NCBI GenBank assembly: GCA_964517215.1
Contig: CAZFBR010000080.1
Span: forward strand, 1-13,755
DNA length: 13,755 nt
Reading direction: 5' to 3'
Source of the DNA: CAZFBR01 sp035353495 [NCBI: uncultured bacterium]
GTDB taxonomy: Bacteria > DAOPZR01
This document shows positions 13,733 to 13,755 of the stretch, one piece after another; position 1 is the first letter of the stretch, and each line of letters opens with the position of its first letter. The notes under the pieces are model-generated. The model searched no databases and was not told the DNA's origin. It saw nothing but the letters and a program-made list of their open reading frames with translations. The translations under genes and the position numbers were made by a program.

Positions 13733-13755
13733 AGATCCAATTCACCCTGAATACC
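13729..13755 (+). CDS. Start of XdhD-like or [2Fe-2S] subunit gene, cut by the window edge
   Basis: The ATG at 13729 overlaps the ygfM-like stop. The nine visible codons read MKIQFTLNT, the first beta-strand of a [2Fe-2S] ferredoxin-like domain in molybdenum hydroxylases. E. coli XdhD, as I recall it, begins with a similar IxFTLNG. Whether this is a stand-alone iron-sulfur subunit or an XdhD-type fused iron-sulfur/molybdopterin protein cannot be seen here. Confidence 0.7.

Noticed and set aside
1-13755. CRISPR arrays, insertion sequences, tRNAs, riboswitches, selenocysteine codons
   Set aside because: No regular repeat-spacer pattern, transposase motif, cloverleaf or in-frame TGA within a conserved domain was seen on either strand.

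Overview
The window is GC-rich bacterial DNA with densely packed genes, E. coli-like sigma-70 promoter motifs and GC-rich intrinsic terminators. It looks like a chromosomal metabolic region of a Gram-negative-type bacterium. I see no mobile element, phage gene, tRNA, rRNA or CRISPR array. I cannot name the organism. Because of the high GC content, many long antisense ORFs are empty shadows of real genes.

Layout. (1) Positions 1-489, minus strand: a class I SAM-dependent methyltransferase that runs off the left edge. (2) Positions 693-4510: a near-consensus promoter, then a three-gene molybdenum hydroxylase (xanthine dehydrogenase family) operon in the order FAD subunit, [2Fe-2S] subunit, molybdopterin subunit. 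The junctions overlap by 4 nt. (3) Positions 4594-5700: a membrane-anchored HExxH metallopeptidase-like protein. (4) Positions 5862-6410: a small protein with a UvrD-tail/CarD-like SH3 motif. (5) Positions 6472-7578: a membrane-anchored SGNH/GDSL hydrolase-like protein whose promoter sits so close to the ATG that the mRNA should be leaderless. (6) Positions 7613-10216: a nested inverted repeat, a strong promoter, an 87-aa orphan protein, then SbnB-like and SbnA-like genes closed by a strong terminator. This unit is predicted to make L-2,3-diaminopropionate (L-Dap). (7) Positions 10280-11404: a class V aminotransferase-fold PLP enzyme. (8) Positions 11494-12654, minus strand: an alanine racemase homologue with its own consensus promoter and an altered substrate pocket. 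(9) Positions 12839-13755: a promoter, a YgfM-like FAD subunit and the first nine codons of an overlapping XdhD/[2Fe-2S]-like gene. This is the start of a second molybdenum hydroxylase unit.

How it may fit together. Two different molybdenum hydroxylases flank a block of amino-acid PLP enzymes (SbnA-like, class V, alanine racemase-like) and SbnB. The most distinctive signal is the Dap pair outside any visible siderophore or NRPS genes. It lies next to a racemase with a changed pocket and a YgfM/XdhD-type unit, a family that in E. coli shares a cluster with the diaminopropionate ammonia-lyase gene ygeX. A functional link is inference only.
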